DNA from: Halomicrobium salinisoli | GTDB lineage: Archaea > Halobacteriota > Halobacteria > Halobacteriales > Haloarculaceae | Length of the DNA stretch: 64,000 bases | Assembly (NCBI RefSeq): GCF_020405185.1 | Contig: NZ_CP084463.1 | Coordinates: 2,542,001-2,606,000 of the forward strand | Direction: 5' to 3' | Part shown: positions 25,142-33,393 of the stretch, piece after piece | Layout of the letters: every line of letters starts with the position of its first letter | Position numbering within the stretch: position 1 is the first letter of the stretch | Made by a program: the position numbers and the translations under genes | The notes under the pieces: generated by a model | The model's input: the letters and a program-made list of their open reading frames with translations, nothing else | Database searches by the model: none | Told to the model about the DNA's origin: nothing

Positions 25142-26113
25142 ATGGGACCCAGTGACCGCCCGCTAGTCACCGTCGTCGTGCCGACCTACGATCGGCCGGC
25201 GCTGCTGTCCGACGCCGTCCGCAGCGTCGTCGACCAGACCTACGACGCGATCGAGCTGATCGTCGTCGACGACGGCTCCGACGCGGACCCGACCGCCGCG
25301 CTGGCGGAGGTCCCGCTCGACGGCCTCGTCGACCACCGGGTGTTGCAACACGACGACAACGAGGGGGCGAACGCGGCGCGCAACACCGGCGTCCGGGCGG
25401 CCAGCGGCGAGTACGTCGCCTTCCTCGACGACGACGACTACTGGAAGCCGGAGAAGACCGCGCGGCAGGTCGCCGCGCTGGAAGAGGCCCCCGAGGAGTG
25501 TGCCATCGCGTTCACCGGCCAGCAGCGCGTCGACGACGACGGGGCGGTGACCGGGATCACCCGGCCCGTCACCGACGGGGACTTCCTGGCGAACCTCGCC
25601 CGCGGCGCCAGCTTCGGCACGTTCTCGACCGTGCTGGTCCGGCGCTCGGTGTTCGACGAGGTGGGCTACCTCGACGAGCGGTTCCCCTGCTGGCAGGACC
25701 GCGACTGGTACCTCACGCTGGCACCTCACGTCTCCTGGACGGCGGTTCCGGAACCGCTGACGGTCAGGCAGTTCACCCGGCGGACGCAGATCTCCGACGG
25801 GCTCCAGCAGAAGCGCGACGTCGCCTACCCGCTGCTGCTCGAGAAGCACCGTGCGAAAGTGGCCGAGCTGGGGCGGTCCTACGAGCGGCGCTTCCTGGCG
25901 ACGCTGTGTCGCGGCCTGGCCGTCTCCGCCGCGGACAACGACCGCCACCGGGCGGCGCTTCGCTACCTGCTGCGGGCGATCCGCCTCCGGCCGTCGAGCC
26001 TGGGCACCTACGGCTACTTCCTCGCGCTGCTGGGCGGCAAGTACACGTGGATCCCCGCGCAGGCCTCGCGGCGGGCCATCGCGCGGACGCTGCGGGGGCC
26101 GGACGTGGGGTGA
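25142..26113 (+). CDS. GT2 family glycosyltransferase
   Basis: This encodes a 323-residue GT-A glycosyltransferase. VTVVVPTYDRPALLSDAV at the N-terminus binds the nucleotide sugar; LIVVDDGSDAD and FLDDDDYWKPEK (about 96-107) carry the metal-binding acidic residues. WQDRDWYLTL matches the catalytic-base region. The C-terminus is a helical tail with no clear membrane helix. ATG 25142 is preceded by two in-frame GTG codons that could also start. It is probably an N-glycan or exopolysaccharide enzyme, given the other glycan genes here. Confidence 0.9.
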   Translation: MGPSDRPLVTVVVPTYDRPALLSDAVRSVVDQTYDAIELIVVDDGSDADPTAALAEVPLDGLVDHRVLQHDDNEGANAARNTGVRAASGEYVAFLDDDDYWKPEKTARQVAALEEAPEECAIAFTGQQRVDDDGAVTGITRPVTDGDFLANLARGASFGTFSTVLVRRSVFDEVGYLDERFPCWQDRDWYLTLAPHVSWTAVPEPLTVRQFTRRTQISDGLQQKRDVAYPLLLEKHRAKVAELGRSYERRFLATLCRGLAVSAADNDRHRAALRYLLRAIRLRPSSLGTYGYFLALLGGKYTWIPAQASRRAIARTLRGPDVG

Positions 26114-26184
26114 AGGAGAACCGAGAGCCTCGACTCCTCGGCAAAATTCATATAATGTGTGAATAGCGTATATCGAACGACGGC

Positions 26185-26511
26185 ATGTCCCGAACTACTG
26201 CGACCATCCCGGATGATCTCACCGACCTCATGGAGGGGGCCGTCAAAGCGGGCATCTTCGAGAACAAGAGCGATGCCATCCGCCACGTCCTGCGAGAGTA
26301 CTTCGAAGAACATCAGAACGCCCGGATTTCGGCTGCAGTATCGCTGTACGAAGACGAAGAGATAACGCTGGGCACTGCTGCCCGCCTCGCCGGCGTCAAC
26401 CGCTTCGAGATGCGTGATATACTGCGGGAAGAAGGCGTCGAACTTCGGTTTGGCCCCGAAGACATGGCTGCCGCGAGGGACGAAATCGAAGCCGCCCGCG
26501 ATCTCGAATGA
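26185..26511 (+). CDS. Antitoxin-like protein: ribbon-helix-helix plus UPF0175-type domain
   Basis: This encodes a 108-residue protein. The N-terminal RHH DNA-binding segment is TATIPDDLTDLMEGAVKAG...KSDAIRHVLREYF. The following UPF0175-like part, ISAAVSLYEDEEITLGTAARLAGVNRFEMRDILREEGVE, is the partner-binding region usually paired with DUF3368 toxins. The stop overlaps the toxin start (ATGA). An AT-rich TTCATATAATG at 26,147-26,157 lies 30 bases upstream and is a likely promoter, which the RHH part may autoregulate. Confidence 0.9.
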   Translation: MSRTTATIPDDLTDLMEGAVKAGIFENKSDAIRHVLREYFEEHQNARISAAVSLYEDEEITLGTAARLAGVNRFEMRDILREEGVELRFGPEDMAAARDEIEAARDLE

Positions 26512-27014
26512 CGGGCCCGCCGAGTAACGCGACAGTTCTCAACACGACCGTTCTCTCGAACTTCGCGCAGGTAGACCGGATCGAGTTGCTTCTGGACCTC
26601 CCTCGGTTGGTGACGGTAGACGCTGTTCAGAAAGAGCTCGAAGACGGGGTTGACACCCATCCGCACCTCGAACGAGCGTTGACTGCACTCGAGGATGACA
26701 TCCCAGTGATTGTTCCATCCTCGTCAGCAGAGGAACTGGAAGCGGAGTTTCTGGAAACACTAGATCCGGGGGAGGCACAGGCCCTCGCTGTGGCAGTGGC
26801 CGTCGACGGAATGTTCATCACTGATGACGGAGATGCACGTGAAAACGCGAAGCGACGCGACGTAGATCTGACCGGATCGATCGGACACCTGGTGCGTTTC
26901 GTCGAAGACGGTCACGTGTCAGCAGAGACTGCCGACACGTACCTCAAACGATGGATCGACGAGGCGGGCTTCCGTTCTCCCGCCCGTGACTTCGACGTCT
27001 TTCTCGAAGACTGA
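26508..27014 (+). CDS. DUF3368/PIN-like toxin
   Basis: This encodes a 168-residue PIN-fold protein: VLNTTVLSNFAQ at the N-terminus, ALDPGEAQALAVAV-like LDPGEAQALAVAVAVDG in the middle, then FITDDGDARENAKRRDVDLTGSIG. Conserved acidic residues (E in GEAQ, DD in FITDDGDARE) fit a metal-dependent RNase. The first motif has N-T-T-V where many PIN proteins have D-T/A-S, so one catalytic acid is replaced by Asn. It overlaps the antitoxin by four bases. A VapBC-like toxin-antitoxin function is inferred from the pair. Confidence 0.87.
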   Translation: MTGPPSNATVLNTTVLSNFAQVDRIELLLDLPRLVTVDAVQKELEDGVDTHPHLERALTALEDDIPVIVPSSSAEELEAEFLETLDPGEAQALAVAVAVDGMFITDDGDARENAKRRDVDLTGSIGHLVRFVEDGHVSAETADTYLKRWIDEAGFRSPARDFDVFLED

Positions 27015-27052
27015 GTGTTCGTCGGCGAGCAACCCGGCTACCCGTGAGTCGA

Positions 27053-28621
27053 CTACACCAGCGACCGCCGCAGGACGGCCACGTCGTCTGCCAGCCCGGT
27101 GCCCCACACCCGGGTCGCGGCGCCGATGGCCGACGCGTACGTCGCGACGCCGATGATAATCAGACAGCACAGCCGCGCCAGTCCCGGGAGCGGCGACAGC
27201 GCCGCGTTCGCGAGCAAGACGACGGTACCCATGAGGGCAGCGGCGAGACAGGGGGCCGACAGCGCCCGGAGGAGCCGTCTCGGACGGGCGTCGACGGCCC
27301 GCAGCGCGACGGCGAAGGCGATGGGATTCTGCAAGACGGCGCTGGCGACGAGGACGGCCGCGGTGCCCGTGATGCCCCAGGCCGTCGTCGCGGGGTAGAT
27401 CAGCACCGCGACGACGACGAGTCGCGAGACCTGAAGCAGTGTACTGTACTCGGGGTGGCCGACGGCCTTGAACAGCGGCCCCACCGCGGCGACGAGCGCC
27501 CGGAAGGCGCCCCACACCGCGAGGACGCGCATCGCGTGGATCATCGGCGTCCACGCCGGGCCGAGGACGGCGCGGACGAACACCGGCGCCACGGCGGCGA
27601 TGCCGACCGCCATCGGGAGGGCGAGCGCGGCGACGACCCTGACCGTCCGGAAGAAGCCCGCCCGCAGCTCGGCCGCGTCGTCCCGCACCTGCGAGAACGC
27701 CGGGAACGTCACCTCGGAGACGACGTGGCTCACCTCCGTGGCCGGCGCGTTGGACAGCCGGAAGGCCATCCCGTAGAGGCCGACCGCCGACGAGCCGAGC
27801 AGCCACCCGACCAGCGCGTCGTCGCCCTGGTTGAGCGCCAGCAGGACGACGCCGGAGCCGAAGATCCACTTGCCGAAGCCCAGCAGCTCGCGCGCCGCGT
27901 CGGTGTCGAATCCGAGCCCCGGTCGGTAGCCGTGGATGCGGTGGGAGACGAGGGTCCGGACGGCCGGGCCGGCGACCGCGCCGACGACGAGGGCCCAGAC
28001 GTTCCCGAGGACGACGGCGGCGGCGAGGGCGGTACAGGCGTAGGCGACCGTCCCGCTGACGACGTAGACGAACTGCCGGTGGAAGGCCAGGCGCTTCCGG
28101 AAGTAGACGACGCCCGGGTTCCGCAGGCCGTCGAGCAGCGGAACGACCCCGAGCGCGCGGACGACGCCGGTCAGGCGGGGCTCGGCGAAGAACTCGGCGA
28201 CGAGCGGCGCCGCCAGGGAGGCGACGGCCGCGAGCGCGAGGCCGCGCCCGACCGTCAGCGTCCACGTCGTGTCGAGGTACGCGTCGACGTCGTCGTCCTC
28301 GCGCTGGATCAGCGCCTCGTCCAGCCCCAGCCGCGAGACCCGTCTGAGGACCGTCAGCGCGACCATGCCCAGCCCGAGGAGGCCGAACTCCGCCGGGGCG
28401 AGCAGCCGCGCGAGGACGAGGTACAGGCCGAGGCGGACGACCCTGTCCGTGACCGTCAGCAGCGACAGCCAGACGCCGCTCGTGACGGTCCGCTCCAGCG
28501 TCGACTCGCCCGGCCTGAGAATCCCGACGACGGTCTCTACGACCCCGGCGAGGCGTGACGTCCGTCCCACGCCCGCGTCGAAACGCGTGTGAGTGAAAGT
28601 AATGGGATCGCTACCAGCCAC
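27053..28621 (-). CDS. Polysaccharide/oligosaccharide flippase (Wzx/MATE-like)
   Basis: This encodes a 522-residue polytopic membrane protein with about 12-14 helices. A 40-residue cytoplasmic leader precedes SGVWLSLLTVTDRVVRLGLYLVLARLL, and the PAEFGLLGLG loop follows, typical of the oligosaccharide flippase (MOP) superfamily. LNQGDDALVGWLLGSSAVGLYGMAFRL is the family signature second-half repeat. It would move lipid-linked oligosaccharide across the membrane. The start is GTG 28621. It is convergent with the toxin gene, and its GT2 neighbour lies at 28838. Composition is high GC, unlike the second flippase at 42572-44050. Confidence 0.92.
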   Translation of the reverse strand: MAGSDPITFTHTRFDAGVGRTSRLAGVVETVVGILRPGESTLERTVTSGVWLSLLTVTDRVVRLGLYLVLARLLAPAEFGLLGLGMVALTVLRRVSRLGLDEALIQREDDDVDAYLDTTWTLTVGRGLALAAVASLAAPLVAEFFAEPRLTGVVRALGVVPLLDGLRNPGVVYFRKRLAFHRQFVYVVSGTVAYACTALAAAVVLGNVWALVVGAVAGPAVRTLVSHRIHGYRPGLGFDTDAARELLGFGKWIFGSGVVLLALNQGDDALVGWLLGSSAVGLYGMAFRLSNAPATEVSHVVSEVTFPAFSQVRDDAAELRAGFFRTVRVVAALALPMAVGIAAVAPVFVRAVLGPAWTPMIHAMRVLAVWGAFRALVAAVGPLFKAVGHPEYSTLLQVSRLVVVAVLIYPATTAWGITGTAAVLVASAVLQNPIAFAVALRAVDARPRRLLRALSAPCLAAALMGTVVLLANAALSPLPGLARLCCLIIIGVATYASAIGAATRVWGTGLADDVAVLRRSLV

Positions 28622-28837
28622 TCACCATTCGGTCTGCTTCAGTAGTCACAGGACTACAGATGTGAACGGCCGGTACGTGACCGCGCTCTCTCGGGATATT
28701 ACAGGCGTGAACAGCCAGAAAGCCCCGACCCGTTCGACTCGGGGGACTCGTTGCGCTCCTCGGTCGGTTCGGTCCCGGTCGAGGTGCCCGTAGACGGCGT
28801 ATGACTATGGGGAAGCGGCCGGACGACTCGGGAAAGC

Positions 28838-29812
28838 ATGGGGGAGACGGACGACGAAGCGCCCGCGGCGTCGGTGATCGTCCCGGTGTACAACGACCCG
28901 GACGGGATCGATCGGACGCTCTCGGCGGTGACCGACCAGACGGTCCCGGCCTCGGAGTACGAGGTGCTGGCCGTGGACAACGGGTCGACGGACGGGACGC
29001 GAGCGGTGATCGAGGACTACTGCCGGCGGTATCCGGACCTGGTCGACCTCGTCGTCGCCGACGAGGTACAGGGCTCCTACGCCGCCCGCAACGCCGGCAT
29101 CGAGCGGGCGCGCGGCGAGGTGTTCGCCTTCGTCGACGCCGACGCGGGCGTCGAGCGGACGTGGCTCGCGTCGGTGCTTGACGCCACCGAGACGGCAGAC
29201 TACGTCGGCTGCGACGTGCGCATCGACGAACCGCTCTCCGCGGGGCCGGTCGTCGCCTACAACCACGTCGCGGAGTTCACCGTCGAGCGGGACCTGCGGC
29301 GCGATCAGTTCGCGCCCACGTGTTGTCTCGCCGTGCGGCGCCGCGTCGTCGAGGATGTGGGCCCGTTCGACGAGCGGTTCGTCTCCTCCGGCGACGTCGA
29401 GTTCGGGCGCCGGGTCCACGCCGCCGGGTTCGAGACGGCCTACGAGCCCTCGGTTCCCGTGTACCACCCCGCGCGGAGTGGTCGCGAGTTGATCGAGAAG
29501 TACGTCCGGATCGGCCGCGGCATCGAGCAGCGCCAGCGCCTCTACCCCGAGCGGTTCGAGCAGCGGCCCCTCGTCGACTGGCGCGCGCTGCTGCCGACGG
29601 TCTCACCGGGGAAGCTCCAGAACTCCGCGGAGGCGGTCCAGTCGGACGTCGACGCCGACCTCTCGCTCCCGACGCTGGCCGTCTTCTACCTCCTCGATCA
29701 GTTGCTCGTGCTGGCCACGACGGCGGGCCGGCTCGCCGAGCGGGTCGACCCCTCCGAGGACCGGATCGACTCTGCCGGGGGGCGAGTCGACGCGTCCGGT
29801 TGCCGCGTATAG
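28838..29812 (+). CDS. GT2 family glycosyltransferase with C-terminal hydrophobic segment
   Basis: This encodes a 324-residue enzyme. SVIVPVYNDPDGIDRTL at the N-terminus, EVLAVDNGSTDGT and FAFVDADAGVERTW (metal site at about 95-104) identify a GT-A/GT2 fold. FDERFVSSGDVEFGRRVHAAGF contains the ED-type catalytic region. Near the C-terminus LAVFYLLDQLLVLATTAG is weakly hydrophobic and may be membrane associated. The start is ATG 28838. Divergence from the flippase suggests a linked glycan-assembly role. Confidence 0.9.
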   Translation: MGETDDEAPAASVIVPVYNDPDGIDRTLSAVTDQTVPASEYEVLAVDNGSTDGTRAVIEDYCRRYPDLVDLVVADEVQGSYAARNAGIERARGEVFAFVDADAGVERTWLASVLDATETADYVGCDVRIDEPLSAGPVVAYNHVAEFTVERDLRRDQFAPTCCLAVRRRVVEDVGPFDERFVSSGDVEFGRRVHAAGFETAYEPSVPVYHPARSGRELIEKYVRIGRGIEQRQRLYPERFEQRPLVDWRALLPTVSPGKLQNSAEAVQSDVDADLSLPTLAVFYLLDQLLVLATTAGRLAERVDPSEDRIDSAGGRVDASGCRV

Positions 29813-29949
29813 GTCCCAGCTACCCGTCGCTCGTCGTCGGGTTATAGGCTGTGAAACAATGGACGGACCTCTGATACCTCCGGTCATGCACCAGTCGTTC
29901 ACAGCCGGCCGTATCGACTCGCCAGTGGTCCGCACCCGTGGGGTGAGGG

Positions 29950-31083
29950 ATGGTCGCTGACCGGTACCGGTCGCTGCTCCTCGCCGCGCTGCTGGTCGCC
30001 TCGGTCGCCGTCGTCCCCGCGCCGGCGAGCGCGGACTCCGACGGCGTGGGCGTGACCCAGAACGGCGAGTGCTACGCGGTGGACGCCTACGGCGACGGGT
30101 CCGAGACCGTCGAGGAGTTCTACGACTACCGCTCCGGGACGGGCACGAAGTTCGCCTCCTACGGCACCACGCACCTCCAGCGGTCCCAGACGAGCCAGCT
30201 GTTCGTCTACGACGGCAGCCAGGGCCTGAGCCTCGTGATCGTCCACGACGAACTGAACGACGGCGACGGCGGCGGCACGACGACGTTCGATATGTACGGC
30301 CTGCCCTCGGACGGCGAGTGGGCCGTCCGGGACGACTACTACGGCGAGGACACCGACGACGACTGGGTCCTCGAGGGCTCGGAGGCCCACGTCGACTGGA
30401 AGTGGGCGCCCAACCGCACCGACGGCGGCGCGTACCGCGGGCTGGACGGCAACTACGACGAGATCGTGATCAAGCCCGGGTTCAACGAGGACGCCGACCA
30501 CTACCCCACCTGGCCCTGGTACTACGACCGGACCGAGGAGTGGCTCCTCCGGACGAGCCCCTCCGACACCGTGTCGCTGTCGATGAACGACTCCGTGGCG
30601 ATCACCCACTCGTGTGCGCCGACTGCCGCGCTCTCTGTGTCAGGTGATGCTCAGGTCGATGAGTCGGTGACACTCGACGCGAGCGGGTCGTCCGACGACG
30701 GCGGGATTACGGAGTACCGGTGGGACGTCGACGGCGACGGCAGCGTCGAGGCCACGACCGGATCGGCGACCTACGAGCACGCCTACGAGTCGTCGGGGTC
30801 CTTCGAGCCGTCCGTGACCGTCGTCGACGGCGACGGGCGGACCGATACTGCGTCGGCGACTGTGTCGGTCGAGGAGACGACGGAGACGACGACGGTCGAG
30901 GAAGCCGTCGCGAGCTACGGTCCCGGCGACGACTCGCGGATCGAAGCGCAGGAGCTCCAGCTCGCGATCCACTGGTGGCAGACTGATGCTACGGTTCCCG
31001 GTACCGACGGCGAGACGATCAGTGCGAAGGAGCTGCAGGAGCTGATCTACATGTGGCAGAACGGCACGGCGGTCGACGGGTGA
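29950..31083 (+). CDS. Secreted PKD-domain protein with duplicated C-terminal helix motif
   Basis: This encodes a 377-residue exported protein with a signal peptide to about residue 28 (LLLAALLVASVAVVPAPASA). An acidic, Tyr/Trp-rich middle domain (about 30-220) includes GLPSDGEWAVRDDYYGED. A PKD beta-sandwich follows at about 222-310 (ALSVSGDAQVDESVTLDASG, the DVDGDG turn and TYEHAYESSG). The C-terminus has two related segments, IEAQELQLAIHWWQ and ISAKELQELIYMWQ, resembling the paired helices of dockerin-like modules, though without clear calcium-loop acids in both. There is no membrane anchor. It is probably surface associated through the C-terminal motif. Confidence 0.82.
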   Translation: MVADRYRSLLLAALLVASVAVVPAPASADSDGVGVTQNGECYAVDAYGDGSETVEEFYDYRSGTGTKFASYGTTHLQRSQTSQLFVYDGSQGLSLVIVHDELNDGDGGGTTTFDMYGLPSDGEWAVRDDYYGEDTDDDWVLEGSEAHVDWKWAPNRTDGGAYRGLDGNYDEIVIKPGFNEDADHYPTWPWYYDRTEEWLLRTSPSDTVSLSMNDSVAITHSCAPTAALSVSGDAQVDESVTLDASGSSDDGGITEYRWDVDGDGSVEATTGSATYEHAYESSGSFEPSVTVVDGDGRTDTASATVSVEETTETTTVEEAVASYGPGDDSRIEAQELQLAIHWWQTDATVPGTDGETISAKELQELIYMWQNGTAVDG

Positions 31084-31094
31084 GCGGAGGCGCT

Positions 31095-32480
31095 TCAGTC
31101 GACGATGTCAGCCGACGTGAACAGGGAGACGTCGTCGCGCTCGCTGGCCGCCCGCTGGAGGTCGTCTGAGAACCCCGAACGACAGAAACAGCAGTAGTGA
31201 TAGTCGACGTCAGCTCCGTCCGGGGACGACCACCGGATCTGGCCGGCGCTCCGCTCCAGATCGGCCAGATCGCCCTCAGTCATCTCCCGCTTCGTATACT
31301 TGCACTCGCCCGCGACGATAGTGCCGTCGCTCGCGAGCCCGACGACGTCGATTTCGTGCCGGTCGTGCCACCAGTAGCCGATTGCACGGTACGTCTTCGA
31401 GACGAGCTGCGGGAGCGCATTCTGGCAGATCCGCTCGAACATCGTCCCCATGTAGTCGGTAAACGTGGGCGCGACGATCTCCTCGTAGGCGTCGTCGCCG
31501 AGCTGGGCGAGTTCGGCCTGCTGGCCGTACACGTACCGGAACCAGAACCGGAACAGGGGTTCTCTCAGCCGGTACCTGCTCTTGCGCGTCGCGTTCGGAT
31601 CTTCCGTCACGGGGATGTCGCGTTCGACCAGTCGGAGGCGGCGGAGTTTCGAGAGATACGACCCCAGCGCGTTCGAGTCGACGCCAGCGAAGTCGGCGAT
31701 TTCGTTAGCCGCCCGTCGCCCGGTCGCGATCGCTCGCAGGATCGTGTAGTAGGTCTGCGGTTCGCGAATCCCGAACTCCGTCCGGAGCAGGAACTCCGGT
31801 TCGTTGTGGAGGACGCCGTGCTCCGAGAGGACGTGGGACTGGACGTTCTCGGCGAACGACGCCGACGGGGTGAGCGCCTGGAGGTAGTACGGCGTCCCCC
31901 CGAACACCCCCCACGTCCGGACGACCGCGTCGGGATCGTCCTCCGGATAGAACTGCCGGGCGTCGGTCAGATCGAGCGGCGGGAGGTCGACCGTCCCCGT
32001 GCGCCGGCCGTACAGCGGGCTCCCGCCGCTGAGGACCTTGTCTTCCATGACGCTGATGGACGATCCGACTAGGACGAGCGTGACGCTCGTGTCTTCGAGC
32101 TCCGTGTCCCAGACGCGCTGGATCTTCGAGGGAAGGGCCTCGTCGGATCCGACCAGATACGGGAACTCGTCGATCACGACGACCGCGTCCTCGCGACCCA
32201 GGGCCCGGAGCTGTGCTTCCCAGTCGCGCCGGACGTCAGCCAGCGTCGGGACCGTCTCGCCGGCGGTCTCGACGAAGTTCGCGAGCTGTGCACTCGCCGT
32301 CTCCTCTGTCGCCTGCCAGTAGACGGCGTCGTCGCGGCCCCGGATCGCCTCGCGAACGAGCGCGCTCTTGCCGAGCCGACGGCGCCCGTAGACGACGAGT
32401 AGCTCGGCCTCGTTGCTGTCGAACGCCGACGACAACACTTCGAGTTCGTCCTCTCGATCGACGAAACGGGGCTTGGCCAT
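31095..32480 (-). CDS. Archaeal AAA ATPase with DUF234-type C-terminal domain
   Basis: This encodes a 461-residue soluble STAND/AAA-like ATPase. It starts FVDREDELEVL, then a Walker A region GRRRLGKSAL (about 31-40), Walker B VVVIDEFPYLV (about 97-107) and sensor-like LVLVGSSISVMED. A winged helix follows (ANEIADFAGVDSNALGSYLSKL). The C-terminal part has the DUF234/PD-(D/E)XK-like segment HEIDVVGLASDGTIVAGECKY, where D...E.K matches nuclease-fold spacing. Such ATPases are abundant in archaea, often in variable regions, and are suspected to be linked to defence or mobile elements. Two tandem 15-base repeats lie just upstream. Confidence 0.9.
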   Translation of the reverse strand: MAKPRFVDREDELEVLSSAFDSNEAELLVVYGRRRLGKSALVREAIRGRDDAVYWQATEETASAQLANFVETAGETVPTLADVRRDWEAQLRALGREDAVVVIDEFPYLVGSDEALPSKIQRVWDTELEDTSVTLVLVGSSISVMEDKVLSGGSPLYGRRTGTVDLPPLDLTDARQFYPEDDPDAVVRTWGVFGGTPYYLQALTPSASFAENVQSHVLSEHGVLHNEPEFLLRTEFGIREPQTYYTILRAIATGRRAANEIADFAGVDSNALGSYLSKLRRLRLVERDIPVTEDPNATRKSRYRLREPLFRFWFRYVYGQQAELAQLGDDAYEEIVAPTFTDYMGTMFERICQNALPQLVSKTYRAIGYWWHDRHEIDVVGLASDGTIVAGECKYTKREMTEGDLADLERSAGQIRWSSPDGADVDYHYCCFCRSGFSDDLQRAASERDDVSLFTSADIVD

Positions 32481-32524
32481 GGTACTTCTTGGCTGTCACG
32501 GTGGATAATCTCTGTGGTTATCTA

Positions 32525-32554
32525 AATCGCGATTTTACTAATCACGATTTTACT
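32525..32554. repeat. Two tandem 15-base repeats with an embedded palindrome, upstream of the ATPase
   Basis: Repeats 32,525-32,539 and 32,540-32,554 differ at one base (AATCGCGATTTTACT and AATCACGATTTTACT). The perfect 12-base palindrome AAATCGCGATTT spans 32,524-32,535. They lie 45-75 bases upstream of the ATPase ATG (32480, reverse strand), just beyond its likely TATA region, so an operator is a reasonable inference. Confidence 0.6.
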
Positions 32555-32898
32555 ATTCCTGTCGCAGTGGCCTGCCGCCGTTCGGACTACCAGGCCGGAC
32601 TGGGGACACACACCACCGTTTCAATTGTTTTCGGAGGAGTGCTAGCCACTGAGATTTGAAACATCGATCGCGTCCAAGGCACTGACGGCGTCCAGTGCAG
32701 ACAGTACCGTCTCCAGGTTGTAAAGCCGGTATTGCCGATTATAAAATTGGTCCGACTCTCAGGCCCGACCAGAAGCGTCTCCGGTACGGTCGTGAGACCG
32801 GTTCAACGAACGAGTCTGATGTGTGTTCTCCTTCCTTCTTCCAGCCCGGAGTAATCACAAGACCAACGGTTCACAATTCCTCAGCTGTCACCACGATC
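32555..32898. other. Intergenic region before the Nudix gene
   Basis: These are 344 bases of intermediate GC. An AT-rich segment GATTATAAAATTGG at about 32,737-32,750 may be a promoter element, but it is about 150 bases from the Nudix ATG. No supported gene is seen. Confidence 0.4.
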
Positions 32899-33393
32899 AT
32901 GGCCTCTGAAGAGTCACACCAGATACCGGACGAAGAGTGGAACAGTATCGTCCGAAACGTACCGATAGTCTCCGTCGATCTGATTGTTCGCCTCGAAGAC
33001 GGAGTCGTTCTCGGGAAGCGCCAGAACGAACCAGCGAAGGGCGAATGGTTCGTCCCCGGTGGAACAGTCTTCAAAAACGAGTGCCTACGAGAAGCAGCAC
33101 ACCGGGTCGCAAAAGAAGAACTGGGAACGGATATCGCGATCGACCGCAAGCTCGGGACGTACCAGCACTTCTACGATACCGCCGACGTCGAAACGAGTGA
33201 CGGCAAACACTACCTCGCGACGGCGTTTGTCGTCCGTCCAGAGAGCGGACAGCTACAGTCGGACGAGCAACACGCCGAGTTGCAGGTGTTCGATCCACCG
33301 TTCCCGGAACTCCATCCGTACGTGGACCGCTATCTCGACGCGGCAGGTGTCCTGAAACGAGACCCGGCACCAGTCGAAGACGCCTACCGGTAG
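32899..33393 (+). CDS. Nudix hydrolase of GDP-mannose mannosyl hydrolase type
   Basis: This encodes a 164-residue protein. LVGKRxNEPAKGxWFxPGG-like GKRQNEPAKGEWFVPGG precedes a Nudix box starting at Gly54-55 with E61 and R69 and ending EELG (73-76). The Glu that normally follows Arg69 is Val70. Loss of this Glu is a known feature of GDP-mannose mannosyl hydrolase, which cleaves GDP-mannose to GDP and mannose by C-O cleavage. The location beside sugar-nucleotide genes supports that call. ATG 32899 was chosen. Its last 10 bases overlap convergent rfbB. Confidence 0.82.
   Translation: MASEESHQIPDEEWNSIVRNVPIVSVDLIVRLEDGVVLGKRQNEPAKGEWFVPGGTVFKNECLREAAHRVAKEELGTDIAIDRKLGTYQHFYDTADVETSDGKHYLATAFVVRPESGQLQSDEQHAELQVFDPPFPELHPYVDRYLDAAGVLKRDPAPVEDAYR

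Noticed and set aside
31095-32480. ATPase as a member of a multi-gene defence system
   Set aside because: DUF234 ATPases are sometimes near defence genes, but no nuclease, methylase or other defence partner flanks it here.
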